A stretch of 64,000 nucleotides of DNA. Source: Aspidiotus rigidus (Eukaryota; Arthropoda; Insecta; Hemiptera; Diaspididae). The stretch is from the NCBI GenBank assembly GCA_035079385.1, contig JAVHKY010000004.1:19251001-19315000 (forward strand), written 5' to 3'. Under the pieces are notes generated by a model. It was not told the DNA's origin and searched no databases. It saw only the letters and a list, made by a program, of their open reading frames with translations. The translations under genes and the position numbers were made by a program. Numbering within the stretch: the stretch's first letter is position 1; the number at the start of each line of letters is the position of its first letter. Shown here piece by piece: positions 21,980 to 33,461 of the stretch.

Positions 21980-22235
21980 TATTACTTATGTTCAGCCACT
22001 CTGATCTTCAGCTGCCGATCAGTCGCTCCAATATAAACGTCCTTACAATCTTTACATTCTGACCTATACACTCCACTCTTCTCATCCTCAGGAACTCGGT
22101 CTTTCAACCTAACAAACAACCCTTTGACAGTAACAGGATTGTAGAACACAGGCCGAAAGCCGAAGGGGTGAAGGGCCAAACTAACTGAAAGGAGAACTTC
22201 CCCCAGAGGGGGAGCCTCCAATCAGCTAAATAAGT
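21980..22235 (-). mobile_element. Penelope-like element fragment, GIY-YIG start
   Basis: On the minus strand the frame reads LALHPFGFRPVFYNPVTVK, then KSGVYRSECKDCKDVYIGAT and RQLKIRVAEHK. This is the linker and the first half of the GIY-YIG endonuclease of a Penelope-like element, including the Cys-x2-Cys and YIG-like motif and the conserved Arg. The rest of the domain and the RT are missing. It differs from the 23.7 and 27.8 kb copies, so it is a separate insertion. Confidence 0.85.
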
Positions 22236-22239
22236 GAAA

Positions 22240-23635
22240 TCGATAGCTATAGAAGCAGGTAGCAATTATTTATTAATGTTTGTACTTGACCTCGACTTAA
22301 GGTGATCTGTTTGACTATTATTAATGAGAAGTTGTATGCGTTGGTTGTTTCTATCCATGTACCAACTAGGACAATCATGAGAATCCAAATCAAAGGCGGA
22401 CAGAATTTCTGAAAGTAAAAATTATTAAGAGCACAAAAAAGTTATGATCACACAGACAGGTAAAGGTAACTGAATAATAGTAGAGAAACGGATACTTTGT
22501 TTGAAGAAATTAAAAATGTTTTCCTTGAGGCGAAGATTCGAAAGTTGGCGCTCAAAATCATGTACTGAGATGCCATCATTAATTAATACGAGTAATTTGG
22601 TTTGGGAAGATGCGAGAGAAATTTTTACATCTAAAACGTGTCGTCGTGGTTACGGAAAAATTTTTGAATGCGTGGAAACATATTTCTTCCATTTGTGCAA
22701 AAGACGAAACAGATGTTACAGGTATGAAAGAGAGACGAACAAATATTATACCACTTTTCTTAAACGTTTCTTCTGGTAACTTCGAATCAAACTATTGACG
22801 AAAGGTATGCCTACTCGTTAAATAAACGAAATGTGGATTTAAGTACGAGTATTCAAGTGTATTGGAGCAAGGGTTCTCAGAAGTTTCATGCAGTCGAGTT
22901 TTGAAAATTGAAAACGATATTTAAAAATAGTGATAACTAAGTGTAAAATATTAATTCTTTTTCCATTAAAAAAAATTGAATTTAGGTACTGGAAGATGAA
23001 TTTTTTTCTTCTTCGGAATTTATGATATCACGAACACTCCTCTTCTCTATTCTTCACTCTAGCATCATCGTTTGTTCCTCCCTCAATATTCTGATATTCT
23101 GTTTTGGTTTAAACTCTGAAGTGAAAATGTAAAATGATGAGATTCGTTTTACAAAACGATATTTAAATGACCGATAATACCGGTAAAATTCTTAATCTCA
23201 TCTAACTTAAGGTGGAGTGGAATTAACGAAAAATGAAATTGAAAGATTTCATGAGAATACGTATATAAAACAAATGATGCGTTTGCGAACTCACCTCTGC
23301 ACTACGCTGCAGATGAGTGCAAAACACGAGCACGAGTACCCTAAGCTGTCCTCATTCAAGCAACTGCATTTCGCGAGTGACAGGCCTGTGTCAGTGCAGC
23401 TGGCCCACCCGACAAGAGTGCCACCGGAGGCGTGTTGTAGCGCAATAATACGGTGTTAGACTTGGAAGAATTTTAGAAATATTTGGAAAGGATAGTATGT
23501 TGAGGAGGTTCCAAAGAGCATCTCCTCAGTAGGTACGAATATCGCAGGGTTCCATTGCCCTAATATTCTGAAAACTCATTTATCTTTTCGATCCCTGCCT
23601 CTCTCTTCGTACAAGAAATTCCGGAGGACGTATCC
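22240..23635. other. Non-coding, nothing recognised
   Basis: Several short + strand open frames (22501-22798, 23217-23459) carry no recognisable motif. The segment 23290-23460 has higher GC and might be an exon fragment, but no convincing splice pair was seen. Confidence 0.3.
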
Positions 23636-23639
23636 GTTT

Positions 23640-25260
23640 GCACATGATTTTTAGACTTGAGGATATTTCTGCCTCCCCGCTACCTAATTCTTAAATTTGT
23701 CCACCAACAAAAAGTCCTTGACCTGCCCATTATGTATTGGTACCGTACGTAGGAAGAACTTCTTCTTTTCCGGTGTGTACATTTTCGATGAGGTGGGTTG
23801 CAAAAGCTGACTTTTGAGGCTGGTTATTTTCAAAAACATCCACATGTTCGTTGATCCTCTTATTCAATGTGCGCCAGTTTCTCCCACGTACCCTGCAGAG
23901 CATTCACGACATCCAAGCATGTACACACCACTGAAATTTCCTTTTGGTGTTGTGTAGGAGAATAAAAGGCTGGCTGGAATTGAAAATTTTTGATGACATG
24001 ACTCAATTCGGAGGTGAGTTTCCCCAAGTTAGGGAGTTAAATCCATCTCGTTTTCTTTCGACTTACAGTAGATTGGTTCCGTTGCATGGATGTGGTAATA
24101 TTTAAACAATAACATAAACTGAGAAATTTACGGAAACCTAAGATTAAAATTTAATAACCGCGGTTTCGCGAACAATGTAATGCAGAACGCATCATCAGAC
24201 AGTCATAGGAACGAAAAAAAAAAAAAAAAAAGTAAAAAATGTTTTGGCGTAGCCAAATAAATAAAGATCATGTTTCATGTCTCTTATATTTTATCACTCG
24301 CTTTGCTCGTTCGCTCCCTTCCTTGGTGTCGTATAAAGCTGGTATGAGAAATATTTTGAGCTATCAGCTTTCATGTGTGTAAAGGAAGCTACCTACAATC
24401 TTCTTGATCTACGTGCGCCGTAAGGCCTGCACTCGCAAATTTCTGAATCACCCAAGGGGTATACATTTTCACGCGCAGGTTCCGTCTTCACGGGGGGTTG
24501 TACTCGCGAATTTTCAAATTAGTGGTACGACGAGACAAGAGACAAGAAACATGTCAAAAATAAAAAATAAGTAATAAGTAATAATGTTGATTTGGTTAAC
24601 TGAGGCCAAGTATTTGATTCTTCCGAGCTCTTCATTAGAAGCCTATGGAGTGAAGGGGATGGTAATTAAACTGTGAGTGTAGCATATGGCACGATCTGTG
24701 TACATTGTCAAGTTAGTAGAGGTGGCTTTTCGATGGATCGCAAACTCATGAGTACCATCTCTGATCGATATTATCAAATCCAGGAATCTGTTTCCTCCAA
24801 CCTCAATGGTGAACCTTGTAGAGAGGTACTTAGACTTCAAGTATATCCACCACACCATTCCCTATGCAAAGTACGTCAGCCACATACTGCCTCCAAAATG
24901 TAACATGCTGAAGGAGCCCACTATTTGAGCTGAACAGTTCATCCTCAAATAGCGACATAAACACCTCCGATAACAACGATCCCAAGGGCGAACCGATCGG
25001 AATTCCTATATCCCCTGGAAACTTGAAGATCTTCCCATTGAACTTGCATATGTTTGGAGAGAGGAATTCATCCAATAGGGTAAAGAACTCAGAGGATAAT
25101 CTCATTGGGACGTTGGCCGCACTCACCAAGTCCCTCATACGTTGAACCGTCGGTATGAGAGGGATGTTTGGAAACAAGCCCGTAACATTAGAAGAAAGGA
25201 GAGTCGAGTTCAGACTAAGATGGATTGCAGTTTTTATCTCCTGTTATAGCCCCCCCCCCC
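23640..25260 (-). mobile_element. Degenerate Penelope-like element (RT and GIY-YIG), interrupted by a MITE
   Basis: On the minus strand, 25177-24830 encodes a Penelope RT piece: TGLFPNIPLI, RLSSEFFTLLDEFL, GIPIGSPLGSLLSEVF and RQYVADVLCI, where YVAD replaces the catalytic YVDD. It continues at 24858-24643 with GGNRFLDLIISIRDGTHEFA and an HRKAT motif. After a gap, about 24065-23700 gives LPNLGKLTSELSHV, then SGVYMLGCRECSAGYVGET, the GIY-YIG start, and QPQKSAFATHLIEN-like remains with frameshifts. Between RT and endonuclease lies the small repeat at 24242-24560. It is dead: broken frames, altered catalytic site. Confidence 0.88.
24269..24553. mobile_element. Small inverted-repeat element (MITE-like), copy 2, inside Penelope remnant
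   Basis: Left CATGTTTCATGTCTCTT (24269-24285) pairs with right AAGAGACAAGAAACATG (24537-24553). It shares ends and inner words with the copy at 4861-5173. It sits between the RT and GIY-YIG parts of the minus-strand Penelope remnant, so it is younger than that element's death or part of its decay. Confidence 0.7.
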
Positions 25261-27225
25261 CAGTAATGAACCAATGACTTTGACCTTGAGACGCTGATGT
25301 CACACTTCTCATGATCTATTTATGCTTACAGGAAAGGGCGGTCGAACTACCCGAATGACCGATGTGAAAGGGGAGGAAAAGAGGTTGAGGCTACCTACTT
25401 GATCTGGAGCGACCCTGATTATACATGACGTTGACCTCAGGACTTGAAACTATTTCTATCTGAGAACTTGCCGCATAATTAGTAGAGAGTAGCGAAATCA
25501 CGAGAACTCAGAGGATTTTGACTTACAGTTGAAACTTTCTCGAAGGTCTCAATCCTAAAGCCCAGTCACTGGAGTAGGGTAGGCTTTCCGTGCGTTCTCA
25601 AGATATGTATAGCAAGTCCTTAAAGTAGGTTTCAGGAAACTTACACATTTTTTCGTATAGATTTTCTTAGAAGGTACATTGCCGAATAGCCTCCAACCAT
25701 ACTGAAACCAGAAATCGCTGGAAGGGTGATGAATAGTCAATATTGGACACGTTTTCTATATAACACAAAAAGGGTCGACCCTCGAGGTATGTACAGTGTA
25801 TCAAGTCGAGTGGGACTTGGAATTTTTCAACTTTCAAGCCGTACATTACAAACTCGAGTAGGCTGTGATGTTATCTGGATATGACGTCTAACTTCGTCCA
25901 CAGGATTCAGAGAAATATCCATAAGGAGTAGAGGAGAAACGATGCCTAGCTGATCAATTTGGAGGCCATACCGTACATCGTTTCAGACAACACAGAGGAA
26001 GAGGCCTTCCAAAAGTCTGCATGAGTTAATTTTAGGGAGAAATTCATAACAAACAATCGAAAGTAGCGGAGATCCGGCAGTTTTTCTCTGTCCATGAAGT
26101 TCTAACCGTGAGCTACACAGGCTAACTTTCAGTACTGCGAAAATTTCAATATCCGAGTCTTTCGCAGAAATTTCCGTCGTCAATTCTTTGATTAATTGCC
26201 CTCGATAAAACTTTAAACACCTACTCAGACACCGCCATTTTTCATACCGAAATGAATTCATTAAGGGTGCGCCGAACAACGAGAGGCGAGTTTTTCCAGA
26301 AAATGGATTATCATTAACTCTACGTGGAGGTATACGCTGGGAATAACGAGGCAATTTTGCTACGCCGCTCCCGATTTCCAGTACGCGGATGCTACGACGG
26401 TCGTTATGGAAATGAATACCGGCGTTTCGTATATTCGACGAGAAGACGCGAATATATACCCGTTGTGTATATCAAAAAGAGGGAGAGCGGTACCGACAAA
26501 ATTCTCTTCAATCAACGAAAACACCATAGGTTACTGTTCTAGCTCGTTAAATTAATTAGCCTCCCAGGATTATGACGTCACAATATCTAGAAAATTACGT
26601 AATTAACAATTTGGTGTACTTCTGTGTGGGGGGAAAAATGGGAATAAACGAGTCATAGACGGGTAACGAGCGATGAATAATACACAGGGATGGAGAAGAG
26701 AATGGAGGAGTATAGATGTATCTACAGAGTACGTTACGAATTTATGCCGTTTATGCCATTATTATCAGTTATCCCCGTGTATCTCAATATTTACCTTGCA
26801 TTAACGCCTGAATCCGAATAAATGTGTAACCAAAACTATATTGATATGCATACGCATATCATACCGCTTAATGCATACGCCCGTTACCACCGTCTAGTGT
26901 GTACCTACCTACCACCCATATGTACTGTATAGTGTCTCCGTTTGTAAATAAAACGATTTTATTCGTCCTATCTACTGGAAAATTCAAACCACTATTATAT
27001 TGTTTTTTAAAATATGCGGCTCTGATTAGGTAACGAATGAACGAAAATGGCGTGTTTATATAGAGAGGCTCGTATTGTAATCATTCTGAAGCATGTAATC
27101 ATAAATCACTAAATCAGTCTGGAGAGAACTAGAGAGACACGCATTTCTATTTGCAGACGTATTCTGACGGTAGTGTATCGTTTAAAACTGCGAAGAACAG
27201 AATTTTCAGGAGGAAGGGTTAGAAT
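25261..27225. other. Non-coding, CpG-containing stretch with a 3'-UTR-like tail
   Basis: No recognised gene. The part at 25980-26560 is CpG-rich with overlapping open frames on both strands that match nothing known. The part at 26680-26960 is rich in GT/TAC words and ends with AATAAA at 26947-26952, as in a transcript end. One exact TGACGTCA is at 26573-26580. It may hold an unrecognised transcript. Confidence 0.3.
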
Positions 27226-27249
27226 TGTAGAAATCCGGTCCTTCGATAC

Positions 27250-27650
27250 AATTCTTGTAATTGATATTTAGCCGAGATGAGATACATGAGGAGATCGGCG
27301 GGGTACACTCTTCTGGATAGGAAGAAGAACGAAGAGATCTTGAACGAGCTGACTGTGACACCAATAATCAAGAAGGTTAGGTCGTATAGAAGACGATGGC
27401 GTGAGCACGTAAATAGAATGGCGGAGGAGAGGTCACCGAAATTAGCTCGCAACTACACGCCCGAAGGAAAACGATCGCAAGGAAGACCACGGAAGAAGAT
27501 GTGCGAGACGTCCAGTTCATCCGAAGCGGCAACCCCAACGACAGGCCACTAGGCCTACCTTATGACGACGGTAAATTAAGAGGATACTCAAAGGAGTAAA
27601 ACAAAAGAAAACTGCAAAGGACCGCACGAAATTGAAAAACACTGAGCGCT
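27250..27650 (+). mobile_element. Non-LTR retrotransposon ORF2 C-terminus
   Basis: An open frame at 27277-27552 encodes MRYMRRSAGYTLLDRKKNEE, then VTPIIKKVRSYRRRWREHVN, RMAEERSPKLARNY and GKRSQGRPRKK. This is the well-known C-terminal tail after the RT of insect non-LTR elements (GRPRKRW-type motif). The downstream block to about 27640 (GAGGATACTCAAAGGAGTAAA) is the element's 3' region, repeated inverted at 28560-28615. RT itself is absent. Confidence 0.8.
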
Positions 27651-27762
27651 TCCAGCTAAGCAATTCTTCTCGAAGTATAGAAAGCAACTGAACCCAACAC
27701 CAACAAGAACAAGCGACATCAAACGGATTCATGACCAAACCTACGAGTCATCGAAATGTGAA

Positions 27763-28460
27763 TCATTCCCGTACAATCAATCCTTCTTCAGGAATGTATC
27801 TGTTTGAAACGGTAACGCCACTATTATTCCGATGTCGGAGGATTTCTATTTCCTCAAGGGCCAGACGTTTAAAGTACGAATTTTCTCTATGGAGCAGGAC
27901 TTCGGACCCCTCTCTAAAATTGTGACCACTTTCGATCAAATGATCAGCAAAGGCTGACTCCCCCACTTTCTCTTTCATCCAAGCTTTTTTGTGTTCGTTA
28001 ACTCTAATTTGGAATTGACGGCTGGTCATCCCTATATTTCTACAAGCCACCCTATAAACCCCTCCCCTCTCGGCCACTGGGATAGGGTCCTTTAATTTGA
28101 CTGTTTTGAACTCGAAGAACGAAAGATCAAAAAAAGGTCAAAATCAGTACTTTTAATTACGAATACGACAAATAACGACAATCACAATGAATAACAGTGC
28201 GACGGCGGAAGCCTCTGAAGAAGGAAACCTATCTTGCACTGAGGGAACAGCGATTTTCGCTGTTGGGGCCAAACGATTTTCGTCCGGGTGACTTTCGCAA
28301 AAGGGAAGCAGCGATTTTCGCGAAAAGGCTCTTAACAGTGTTGACATTATAGAAGGCTGTCTGAAAACCGAAGGGGCGGAGGATACGGATCAACTGCGAT
28401 GAAAACTTGCCCAGAAACGAGAGCTTAATCCATCGTTTCCTACGACCGTGGTACAAATCC
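27763..28460 (-). mobile_element. Penelope-like element fragment with near-complete GIY-YIG endonuclease
   Basis: On the minus strand, 28456-28320 gives the linker (FSSQLIRILRPFGFQTAFYN, VNTVKSLFAKI). Then 28077-27763 gives ERGGVYRVACRN, IGMTSRQFQIRVNEHKKAW, ESAFADHLIESGHNF, and RLALEEIEILRHRNN. This is nearly the whole GIY-YIG domain, with the Arg, His and the later Glu of the family visible; about 50-60 bases with the CxxC and YIG part seem to be lost near 28040. RT is not present upstream. It lies between two inverted non-LTR 3' ends. Confidence 0.88.
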
Positions 28461-28499
28461 CGGGGAGGGAGGTCGTAGAGTCAAGGCATTCCCTAGTGA

Positions 28500-28620
28500 G
28501 CTTCCTAAAAACCATAAGGTCAGTGTCAACCCTGACCTGATTTACTCCAGCCAGGTGCTTTGGTTCTTTGCAGATTCGTCTTCTTTTACTCCTTTGAGTA
28601 CCCTCTTAATTATGGATGAC
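28500..28620 (-). mobile_element. Non-LTR retrotransposon 3' end, inverted copy
   Basis: The reverse complement of 28560-28615 reads TTAAGAGGGTACTCAAAGGA followed by GTAAAAGAAGACGAATCTGC, matching the 3' region of the + strand element at 27575-27640. Only the tail is kept. Confidence 0.6.
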
Positions 28621-28670
28621 CGTAATTTTATTTGATAATAATTAGTATTCTCTTTGGACAATACCCAGGT

Positions 28671-28746
28671 TGCTCCTCCCTCGACTTTATCAACGTGGCG
28701 ACGACTTGGACTTATCACTTGCGCATATCCATCTTATATAGTTTTG
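28671..28746. mobile_element. Single end of the inverted-repeat element seen at 31635-31924
   Basis: TTGCTCCTCCCTCGACTTTA, then ACTTATCACTTGCGCATATC and CATCTTATATAGTT match the right arm at 31850-31923. The partner arm is missing here. Confidence 0.65.
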
Positions 28747-28749
28747 TAT

Positions 28750-30010
28750 TTTCATAAGAATGGGAGATACATTTTTGTAAATTCAAAGGCAATCTCCACA
28801 TCTTAAAACTTCTCTAACTCATCACAATGAGGACTGGTGTTCAATCGCTGAAATGAAAAGTCTTAATCTACTGAATTTTCTTAGATTGAAACGAACCTTG
28901 TCAGAATAGAAGACATGGATTTGTTTTAACGAGCTTCAAATTTACGAGGTCATTAGATCTCGACGGTATGACATAATGTGAAAATATATTAAAGATGAGA
29001 AGCGAGAGATTGATGTGGAGAGGAATGAGTGCGGAAGTCAGGTTTGTTTAGATTTTGGTGTAATAGTCAGTTAATCGTAATAATTGTAAAGTACCACTAT
29101 GGTTTCGTCGTTATTTTTGAGTGCTTGTGTGAGGGAGGAGAGGTGTTAGCGAATGAACGAAGAGGTAAAAGTGGGAGCAGGGGAAAAAATGGTGAACCGT
29201 TATAAATTGTCTCGGTGATAGAAGAGGCAGGATGAAGGGGTTACGATATGAGGATTGGTTATGTGAGAGTGAGTAAATTTTGAGTGGCTGATTCTTATAA
29301 GGGAAGTAATCACTTGTTCTCATCTTGCGTCTCTCAAAAGAGATGACCAGGAGACGGGGATTTTTGTTAGTATGAAGTTATCTATTGAATAGAACGACCG
29401 GACGAGAATTGAACATGGTTTACGTCAATTTTCTCTTTTTTTTTTAAATTTAGTTTTATTTTATTTTGTATCTGTTTATTGTTTCTTGATTATTTTTATT
29501 TTGTTTTACTCTCTCTTTTTTTTCTCTCGTTTATAGTGCTCTCATATCATTGGCCGATCAGCTGTTGGAGGGCACTCTAATATAAATAAATAAATAAAAA
29601 ATATAATAGAGTATTTCCTAATTTGTAGTTTAATATTTTCATTTCTGACAATAAGTCTTCAATAACATTTTATTCATCGCAATTTTTCGATAAAAGTTTA
29701 ATTATTATTCTTGCATAAAACACTTTTACGTCATCTTTGGTTTTACCAAAAATTATCTGCCATTCATCTTTCTTACTATGACCGATATAGACGTTCTTAG
29801 AAAAACTAATAAATCTTAAACTCATCGATAGTATTCTTCTGGATAATTTTGAACTGTTCAAAGTCAAAAGATTTTTCCATACCGTCATTGATTTATTTAT
29901 TGAATCTAACGAGAAAATATGTGCCTCAAAATCAATCGCGTTCATTTACGTGAAATTCGATCATGAGAATCGAAAAAAAAAAAATTGCGCAAATTTGCAA
30001 TCAAAAAATT
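28750..30010. other. Non-coding, with a possible non-LTR 3' tail
   Basis: No gene recognised. At 29540-29600, GATCAGCTGTTGGAGGGCAC followed by TCTAATATAAATAAATAAATAAA resembles the 3' end and (TAAA)n tail of a non-LTR retrotransposon. The rest is AT-rich. Minus-strand frames at 29111-29323 and 29670-29945 are not recognised. Confidence 0.35.
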
Positions 30011-30014
30011 TGTC

Positions 30015-30098
30015 GAGCCCCGGCTAGGTTCGAACTAGCGACCTCCTGCGTGTATAATTGAATTGTTTGCAGGCGTGCTGCCACTACACCACGGGGCT
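30015..30098 (-). tRNA. tRNA-Val-like sequence with enlarged anticodon loop (possible pseudogene)
   Basis: The minus strand folds as a full cloverleaf: acceptor AGCCCCG/CGGGGCT, D-arm region TGGTGTAGTGGCAGCAC, anticodon stem CCTGC/GCAGG, variable AGGTC, T-arm GCTAG-TTCGAAC-CTAGC. The GTGGTGTAGTGG and ACACGCAGGAGG blocks resemble eukaryotic tRNA-Val. The anticodon loop is 19 bases instead of 7 and position 33 is not U, so no anticodon can be assigned. Metazoan tRNA-Val normally lacks an intron. It is best read as a tRNA-derived pseudogene or SINE head, or less likely a functional gene with an unusual intron. Confidence 0.55.
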
Positions 30099-30529
30099 TA
30101 ACAATGACCATGTAGCAATTTATTCTAAATTACTACGATTTCTTAGCAGTTCGTGTCTTATCTTGTTGGTTTTGTCGGTCAGTCAGTGCCGGGGTGCGCT
30201 CACTCGGTCCTACGTGTTAATACCGGGGGTGCTATCGGCTATCATTTGGGCATCGTAATGCTATTTCTCAATTGGTGCGTAGAAACTTTTTTCTGTAGTT
30301 AGTCTATCCGCAAATAGACCGATGTAAACAAACGACATAGACATAGCGGTATTGCGCAGTGAGGGGAAATATGGGTACAGTCCGATTTAGTCCGATGGCA
30401 GTGTACTTGCACTGGTGGTGTGTTAATCTTATCACATTTTTCGGTCGGTGTTCGAATTGAAAATCGATCGAAAATAAACTGATCGGAGAATTATTTTGCC
30501 GGAAATAACGAAACAAAATTAAAAATCGC

Positions 30530-31450
30530 CCGATAATATTGAATGACGTAAATATGTTAGTAGGTGATATTGATTCGTGGTCGCATCTAGCTTCGGCTAT
30601 TTGTGAATTATGAAATTTGGAACGAAGTCTTATTAGCGAAAAGTTGAACAATTCCTGAGAATACCCATACGAAATAAACGACCTGGTTATGTGTTTTCTA
30701 TTGTGAATGAAGTCGATTGGATGGGAAGACTCAGCGCAAGTGAATCATTACTCATTAACAGGAGCAAAGGGTTGAAAATAGTATTGTACGGTAGGTTGAT
30801 GTGTTCTTGATCGATTGCAGAAATAGAATTGTGATTCGAATTATGAATACAGAACGTGATTTTCGATTGCATGAAGTGATACATGCTCTTACTTATTTAT
30901 CAATCAAAGTGTCCGATACTGGTAGATGAATTTTCATTATCGTCAGACTATTTAGTAGGTCCTATATTTTAGTCCGCAAGTACTTGAATGCTCTATATCG
31001 AAGGAAGAACTAGCCTACGAGATTCATTTCACAAATTGCGGAACACTATTAGAAAATGTTCGATAATGTTGTAAGAGGTAGATATTTAATCGACAGTACT
31101 GATTATACTTGATCGCATAATATATAGCTGCGGCTTTTTGTGAATTATAAAATTTCAAATTATTTTGTAGGTCCTTACGTTCTGGTTCTCAGGAACTCAA
31201 ATGCTCTAAATCAAAGGAGAAGCAATGAGATTTAATCTCGGTACAATAATACGGAAAGTAAATCGAAAAATATCACCCCAATAGTAGGAGTAGTTCGATG
31301 TGTTTTTGATCAATTGCGTAAATAGGATATGTAGAATCGTGGTTCAAATTATGAATACCTACAGAACGTGATCTTTGATTGTATAAAATGTTATCTACGC
31401 TAATTAATTTACTCATCAATCGAATTATCCATTTCCAGTAGAATTTTAAT
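30530..31450 (+). repeat. Diverged tandem duplication, period about 500-525 bp
   Basis: Paired phrases in the same order are 30535/31058 (CGATAATATTG / CGATAATGTTG), 30593/31130 (CGGCTATTTGTGAATTATGAA / CGGCTTTTTGTGAATTATAAA), 30800/31300 (GATGTGTTCTTGATCGATTG / GATGTGTTTTTGATCAATTG), 30840/31355 (AATTATGAATACAGAACGTG / AATTATGAATACCTACAGAACGTG). It has no coding signal. Confidence 0.75.
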
Positions 31451-31634
31451 AGGTATTAGAGAAAGTGGTTAGATATGGCTGTCGTGATATTCAGTGAAGT
31501 TTTAAAGAAATTCTGAAAAATAAGTATAATGGCAGTGCGCTGTTTGTTGATTGATTTTGCAATTGCGTATGTGTTAGTGTGTACTGGTGGGAACAGTGAA
31601 CTGGGTGGCAACTTTGGTGGCAAGTGGGAAAACT

Positions 31635-31924
31635 AAGGAACTATATAAGATAGGTATGCGCAAGTGATAAGAAAGGGATCATCGCCATGTTGATAAAGTC
31701 GAAGGAGGAGCAGTTTTAGAAGATTTCAGGAGGGCCGTGTGAGAAAAATTTAAATGTCTAACATTGAATTTTGGTTAATTAGAAAGATTATATCGATGAA
31801 AACAAGAAATTGGGGAATTTCCTTCATTTTTGTACTACTCAGATTGCTCCTTCTTCGACTTTATCAGTGTGGTAACGATCCTATTCTTATCACTTGCGCA
31901 TACCTATCTTATAATAGTTCCTTT
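31635..31924. mobile_element. Inverted-repeat element with about 80 bp arms
   Basis: The left arm 31635-31720 (AAGGAACTATATAAGATAGG, GCGCAAGTGATAAGAAAGG, GATAAAGTCGAAGGAGGAGC) is the reverse complement, with a few mismatches, of the right arm 31850-31924. The inner 130 bases have no convincing coding signal. A single arm recurs at 28671-28746. It is a MITE or fold-back element; target duplications are not evident. Confidence 0.8.
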
Positions 31925-32164
31925 AGGAAAATGTTACGAGCTCTCTTGAATCATAAAAACACTCACGCAGTCGCGTGAGTAGTACACGACTTTTCTTCCC
32001 ACAATGCAAAAAACATTGAGAGAGTCACTCCCTCTCTTTAAATTAAATACCAATGACCTGTCAATCATGTCAAACATTTGTAGAATAAACAATAAAACTC
32101 AGTTTATAAATTCTATCACTACGATGTCACATCAACAGATAACAGAGTAAAAATACCTATAATC

Positions 32165-32290
32165 CAATAAGGAAACCTGAATTTTGTTATAATTTAGGCT
32201 AAGAGTTATCTAAAACCTACAAAACGTCTCCAGAAAAACCACTCCCCCTCCCCCTGTCCAAACTGCTACGAGGCTATAACAGTTGTTTCT
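32165..32290 (+). repeat. Dispersed repeat, copy with 33998-34115
   Basis: ATAAGGAAACCTGAATTTTG, AAACGTC, CCACTCCCCCTCCCCCTGT and GCTACGAGG recur at 33998-34115 as ATAAGGAAACCTGAAATTTT, AAACGTC, CCACTCCCCCTGTTGACC and GCTACGGG. Later words (CTCGCTTTTCTAGCTAGAAA; CTCACTTTTCTAGTTAGAAA) also pair, at 32648 and 34110. The first copy is interrupted by retroelement sequence. Confidence 0.6.
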
Positions 32291-33424
32291 AATAAAAAAG
32301 AGCTCTACAATCATTTTTTCCCATACCTTATTCTTAGCATATTATTAGTCTAGTATACTGTATTAGGATGAGTGGTTCAATTCTTTATCACTTCCGATTC
32401 CTGGCATCTCTTAAAGCTATCTCGAGCTGCTATTCCTCTCGTGCACTCATAAATTGCCTTCACGCTATCATATCACCATTTTCTATGCACACTCCACCCC
32501 AAAATTCTTCATCTGGGAATCCAGCTACAACGAGATCCCGAAAAACTAAAAAAATCGATGTCGAAACGAAAGAAGCAACCAATCACCCAATAGTCAACCC
32601 CTCATTCCTTCCCTCACGCTTCAACCATTCCAAACGTATTAACAAAATACCTCGCTTTTCTAGCTAGAAAATTCGGTAAAAATATATAGCACCCAAGCCC
32701 GGTTTACTCGTTAGTCTAATCTCAAATCTCACTCAAAAAAGCCAGTCCAAATTGAAAATAATCTTTCATCTCTTTTGACACCTCAAATCAACTATGAACC
32801 ACTATTAATTATGTACCCATACATGAAAAAATGACAAATAAATCAATTATTAATTAAGAGTGAAATCACCCAGGTAGTCTCGCATCAGCACACTTGATGA
32901 AGATTAAAAAATTGTACTTAATCATTCAAACTCAAGGTTTTCACTAAAATCAGTCGAATAACAAATTAAGAAAAATAAAACGTGAACCCACATTTTGGTC
33001 TTCATCCCAACGAAATTCAAGGCAAGAGGAGGTCATTTTAGCTGGCTGTGAATAGGCCACACTCGTCTTACTCATACTTATCTTCTCACTAATCTCGCTC
33101 CTCCATCATGCCCTCACTGTCTCCAAGAAAATTTATCAGTTGATCATTTTTTCTCATGCCCCGTCCTGCAACCCACTCGAACCTCCCTAAATATATCTTC
33201 CAATATCAATGCAGCACTAAACAACAACTCCGAAACCATCGACTCAACCCTAACTTATTTACGCACCATTCAATTCTACAACTTCATATAATTCACCAAC
33301 AAATTCCGTTCGATCGCCACTCAATTCCACCAATACGTACCTAATTTAACCTAATTCAAGTAATGTTCTAAAATAAGATTGTAACGCCGAGCAAATAACC
33401 CTCGTGCACTTTATAATGCTCGTA

Positions 33425-33425
33425 A

Positions 33426-33455
<30 letters not shown>
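33425..33455 (+). repeat. (TAA)n tract
   Basis: Nine or so TAA units form the tail of the non-LTR remnant. Confidence 0.9.
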
Positions 33456-33461
<6 letters not shown>

